Assembly (NCBI GenBank): GCA_020426425.1
Contig: JAGQQB010000128.1
Coordinates: forward strand, 1 to 9,098
DNA from: Planctomycetaceae bacterium
Lineage (GTDB): Bacteria > Planctomycetota > Planctomycetia > Planctomycetales > Planctomycetaceae
DNA length: 9,098 nt
Direction: 5' to 3'
In this document: piece by piece, positions 6,954-9,098 of the stretch
Layout: each line of letters starts with the position of its first letter
Numbering within the stretch: the stretch's first letter is position 1
Notes under the pieces: model-generated
Told to the model about the DNA's origin: nothing
Seen by the model: the letters and a program-made list of their open reading frames with translations, nothing else
Databases searched by the model: none
Translations under genes and position numbers: made by a program

Positions 6954-7194
6954 TCAGGAGCCATTTTCGCGGCCAGTCGCCCTGCAGTCGAGTTTGCTGC
7001 CAGACTGACAGCCGCCCCCGCAAGCAACGCGACCGTCATAACGACAGACACTGGTAAATCGCAGCCATCGCCGGAGTCAGCTTCGATGAACATTGCGTGC
7101 CTGTGCGACACGCGGCGCCCGCATTCGGATGGTTCTTGGGGCTGTCATTCGGTGCATGGAGCAGTGTTGTTCCGTGGCTTCGGGATGAGTTCCC

Positions 7195-8487
7195 TCAGGA
7201 ATCGCGCTCAGGGCGCGGGAAACGCACTTCCCCATCGACTAGCGTATGCCGCACGCGACCGGTAACGGTCTTCCCGTGGTAGGGCGTATTGCGACTGCGA
7301 GAGGCGAATTGCTGGGCGTTGACGGTCCAACGCTCGGTCGGATCGAACACGACCACATCGGCAGGAGCACCAACCGTGAGGGTCCCTGCATCGAGGCCAA
7401 GCAGCTGTGCGGGGCCGATGGTCAGTTTGGAGATCAATTCCGGCCATGTGAGTGCGCCGGAGTCGATCAACGCCTCAATGCAAATCGGCAGCAGCGTTTC
7501 CAGGCCGATAATGCCCGCTGGCGCCTGATCGAATTCCCGTTCTTTCTTCTCCTGCGCCCAAGGCTGATGATCCGAGGCGATGATGCCGATCGTTCCATCT
7601 TTCAGGCCGGCAATCAGCGCCTGACGATGTTCCCCGGTCCGCAGCGGCGGATCGACTTTCAAATGCGTGTCGAACTCCGAGAGCATATCGTCGGTCATCA
7701 GCAGATGATGCGGCGTGACATCGGCGGTCACATTCAGTCCGCGCGCCTGGGCTTGTCGAACTTCATCGACGCTGCGCAGCGAAGACAGGCACATCAAGTG
7801 GATGCGTCCCCCGGTACTTTCCACCAGGGCGATATCGCGCCGCACCATGATCTCTTCCGCCGCCGCTGGAATTCCTCGCAAGCCCAGCAGCGTCGACACA
7901 TAGCCTTCGTGCATCACACCACCGGCAGAGAGTTCCCGCACCTGGGGCTGATGCAGCAGCGGCCGGGTCCACATACTCGTGTACTGCAGCGCGCGGCGCA
8001 TGATTTCGGCGTTGGCGATCGCCTGTTTCCCTTCGGAGAACCCAACCGCACCACCATGAATCAGCTGACCGATTTCCGCTAACTCTTCCCCTTTGAGCCC
8101 TTTAGTAACGGCTCCCAGCGGGAACACGCGGCAGCCATCGGCTCGTTTACTCTGACGAATGACGAACTCCGCCGCAGCCCGGGTGTCGATCGGAGGTTCG
8201 GTGTCGGGCAGACACGCGACCGTGGTGAAGCCTCCCGCGATGGCCGACCGTGATCCGGTGCTGATGGTTTCATCTTCTTCGCTTCCCGGCTCTCGGAAGG
8301 CGACGTGGCAATCGATGAATCCAGGACTGACGATGCAGTCGGTCGCGTCGAGCCGCAGATCAGCATGAGTCCCCGGCGCGGTTCCAATCGCCGACACTCT
8401 GCCATCCACGATGAGCACATCGCAGGTCCGATCGAGACCGCTGGCCGGATCGATCACCCGACCTCCTTGAATCAAGAGCGAACTCAC
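7195..8487 (-). CDS. pyrC': Dihydroorotase-like protein, probably inactive PyrC' partner of PyrB
   Basis: A 430-residue amidohydrolase of the dihydroorotase family, next to pyrB. GTG at 8487 is the best start: it overlaps the pyrB stop as GTGA, with AAAGGAA at 8496-8502 eight bases before it. The fold is complete, from SSLLIQGGRVIDPASGLDR through GGFTTVACLPDTEPPID, GAVTKGLKGEELAE, GGVMHEG, DVTPHHLLMTDD and SDHQPWAQEKK to VGAPADVVVFDP. Key positions are altered. The HxH metal pair is His61-Val-Ala63; the FSDDG region with the bridging Asp is FSEG (150-153); the usual HVS His is Cys233; the DH-A-P-H His is Trp310. His260/His261 and Asp306 remain. This pattern and the VFPLGAVTKG stretch resemble Pseudomonas PyrC', a noncatalytic subunit needed for aspartate carbamoyltransferase assembly. 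A separate active dihydroorotase would then be expected elsewhere. Automated annotation would probably label it simply dihydroorotase. Confidence 0.88.
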   Translation of the reverse strand: MSSLLIQGGRVIDPASGLDRTCDVLIVDGRVSAIGTAPGTHADLRLDATDCIVSPGFIDCHVAFREPGSEEDETISTGSRSAIAGGFTTVACLPDTEPPIDTRAAAEFVIRQSKRADGCRVFPLGAVTKGLKGEELAEIGQLIHGGAVGFSEGKQAIANAEIMRRALQYTSMWTRPLLHQPQVRELSAGGVMHEGYVSTLLGLRGIPAAAEEIMVRRDIALVESTGGRIHLMCLSSLRSVDEVRQAQARGLNVTADVTPHHLLMTDDMLSEFDTHLKVDPPLRTGEHRQALIAGLKDGTIGIIASDHQPWAQEKKEREFDQAPAGIIGLETLLPICIEALIDSGALTWPELISKLTIGPAQLLGLDAGTLTVGAPADVVVFDPTERWTVNAQQFASRSRNTPYHGKTVTGRVRHTLVDGEVRFPRPERDS

Positions 8488-9098
8488 GCGCGACGTTCCT
8501 TTGCATACTTGGCCAGTAGATACAGGCAACTCATCCGTACAAACAAGCCGTTGGTGACCTGATGCAGAATCTGAGAGTGTGGTCCATCAGCGACATCCGG
8601 AGTGATTTCGACGCCCCGATTGATTGGTCCCGGCGCCAGGATGAGCACATCCTTCTTGGCGCGACGAATCCGGTCACGATTCATCCCGAACAGATGGGCG
8701 TACTCGGCGATCGACGGAAAGAACGCCCCGCGCTGCCGCTCGAACTGCACGCGCAGCAGGTTGATTACGTCCGACTCTTCCAGTACTTCATCGAGCTTAT
8801 GGGCAACTTCAACACCAAGCTGTTCAATGTGTGGCGGGATGAGGGTCGGTGGACCACAGACGATCACCCGAGCGCCAAGCTTCTTCAGTCCCCAGATGTT
8901 CGAACGAGCGACACGACTATGCTTGATGTCGCCGACCAGCGTAATCGTCTTGCCAGTCAAATCGTGTAGACGTTCACGCACCGTGAAGATGTCGAGCAGT
9001 CCCTGCGTCGGATGCTCATGCGTTCCATCTCCTGCGTTGAGGACGCCGCAGTCTAGGTATTTCGAGAGCAGCAGCGGTGCCCCGGCGGAACTGTGTCG
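8484..9098 (-). CDS. pyrB: Aspartate carbamoyltransferase catalytic chain, 3' part (5' end outside window)
   Basis: PyrB joins carbamoyl phosphate and aspartate to make carbamoyl aspartate, the first committed step of pyrimidine synthesis. The frame is open from the window edge to TGA at 8486-8484, giving the last 204 residues of an enzyme usually 300-330 long. The GTG at 8981 is internal, since conserved sequence continues upstream: RHSSAGAPLLL, NAGDGTHEHPTQGLLDIFTV with the carbamoyl-phosphate-binding HPTQ, then GDIKHSRVARSN, LLRVQFERQR with the aspartate-binding Arg and Gln, and PGPINRGVEI. The C-terminal helix region LHQVTNGLFVRMSCLYLL is typical of the class without PyrI. The loop usually written HPGP reads APGP here. 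It overlaps pyrC' by four bases (GTGA), as in the Pseudomonas pyrB-pyrC' pair. The missing N-terminus would carry the STRT motif. A pyrR gene or attenuator, if present, would lie upstream outside the window. Confidence 0.95.
   Translation of the reverse strand, partial: RHSSAGAPLLLSKYLDCGVLNAGDGTHEHPTQGLLDIFTVRERLHDLTGKTITLVGDIKHSRVARSNIWGLKKLGARVIVCGPPTLIPPHIEQLGVEVAHKLDEVLEESDVINLLRVQFERQRGAFFPSIAEYAHLFGMNRDRIRRAKKDVLILAPGPINRGVEITPDVADGPHSQILHQVTNGLFVRMSCLYLLAKYAKERRA
8496..8502 (-). promoter_or_regulatory. Ribosome binding site of pyrC', inside the pyrB end
   Basis: AAAGGAA on the minus strand is 8 nt upstream of GTG at 8487. It supports that start over an in-frame ATG at 8529, which would give a 42-nt longer overlap with pyrB and a nonconserved N-terminal extension. 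Confidence 0.65.

Larger units (their letters stand above)
6829..7194. other. 366-bp gap: hsp20 leader and pyrC' downstream region
   Basis: This stretch lies upstream of the hsp20 pair and downstream of the dihydroorotase-like gene, both on the minus strand. It holds the hsp20 ribosome binding site, a near-dyad at 6849-6868, direct repeats at 6919-6953, and no clear promoter match on the minus strand. A minus-strand frame from GTG at 7111 to 6878 encodes 77 residues with a hydrophobic stretch (VSVVMTVALLAGAAVSLAAN). It has no good ribosome binding site and no recognisable family, so I do not call it as a gene. I saw no strong terminator after the dihydroorotase-like gene. Confidence 0.6.

Noticed and set aside
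6829..7194. CIRCE or HAIR heat-shock operator upstream of hsp20
   Set aside because: I looked for TTAGCACTC-type and CTTGAGT-type inverted repeats on both strands and found no match.
7186..7200. Short hairpin at the end of pyrC' as a terminator
   Set aside because: The TGAG/CTCA stem is only 4 bp, has no T tract and lies across the stop codon.
7246..8082. 278-residue plus-strand open frame opposite the dihydroorotase-like gene
   Set aside because: It is antisense to a complete amidohydrolase and its translation is Arg, His and Gln-rich without any recognised motif.

Overview
The window looks like a chromosomal segment of a planctomycete. The strongest pointers are a large PSD1-type protein (DUF1549 plus DUF1553, a family greatly expanded in this phylum), a secreted ThuA-domain protein of a kind common there, and a moderately GC-rich sequence with sparse operons. 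I cannot name the genus. No rRNA, tRNA, CRISPR array, insertion sequence or phage gene was seen.

Layout, left to right. (1) 1-2009, plus strand: the 3' part of a DUF1549/DUF1553 gene whose start lies outside the window. (2) 2010-2278: a gap with a candidate promoter and a good ribosome binding site. (3) 2279-4728, plus strand: an exported S41 carboxy-terminal processing protease followed 5 bp later by tsaD, probably one transcription unit. (4) 4729-4756: a very short convergent gap with a small hairpin. (5) 4757-5683, minus strand: a secreted ThuA-like protein. (6) 5684-5899: a gap with overlapping inverted repeats just after the heat-shock genes. (7) 5900-6828, minus strand: two Hsp20 small heat-shock proteins joined by a 4-nt ATGA overlap. 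(8) 6829-7194: a 366-bp gap containing the hsp20 leader, a pair of direct repeats and no convincing gene. (9) 7195-9098, minus strand: a dihydroorotase-like gene and the 3' part of pyrB, joined by a 4-nt GTGA overlap.

How the genes work together: pyrB and the downstream gene form a pyrimidine-biosynthesis pair. The dihydroorotase-like protein lacks several metal-binding and catalytic positions of true dihydroorotases and resembles the PyrC' pseudo-enzyme that associates with aspartate carbamoyltransferase in Pseudomonas. The two Hsp20 proteins are probably co-translated and may form mixed oligomers. The protease acts in the cell envelope, whereas TsaD acts in the cytoplasm on tRNA, so their pairing is probably one of shared expression rather than shared pathway.

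Most of the window is ordinary core and lineage-specific content. The items most worth a second look are the degenerate PyrC', the mutually exclusive hairpins after the hsp20 pair, and the direct repeats and possible Shine-Dalgarno pairing in the hsp20 leader. I did not find evidence of a wholly new multi-gene system.
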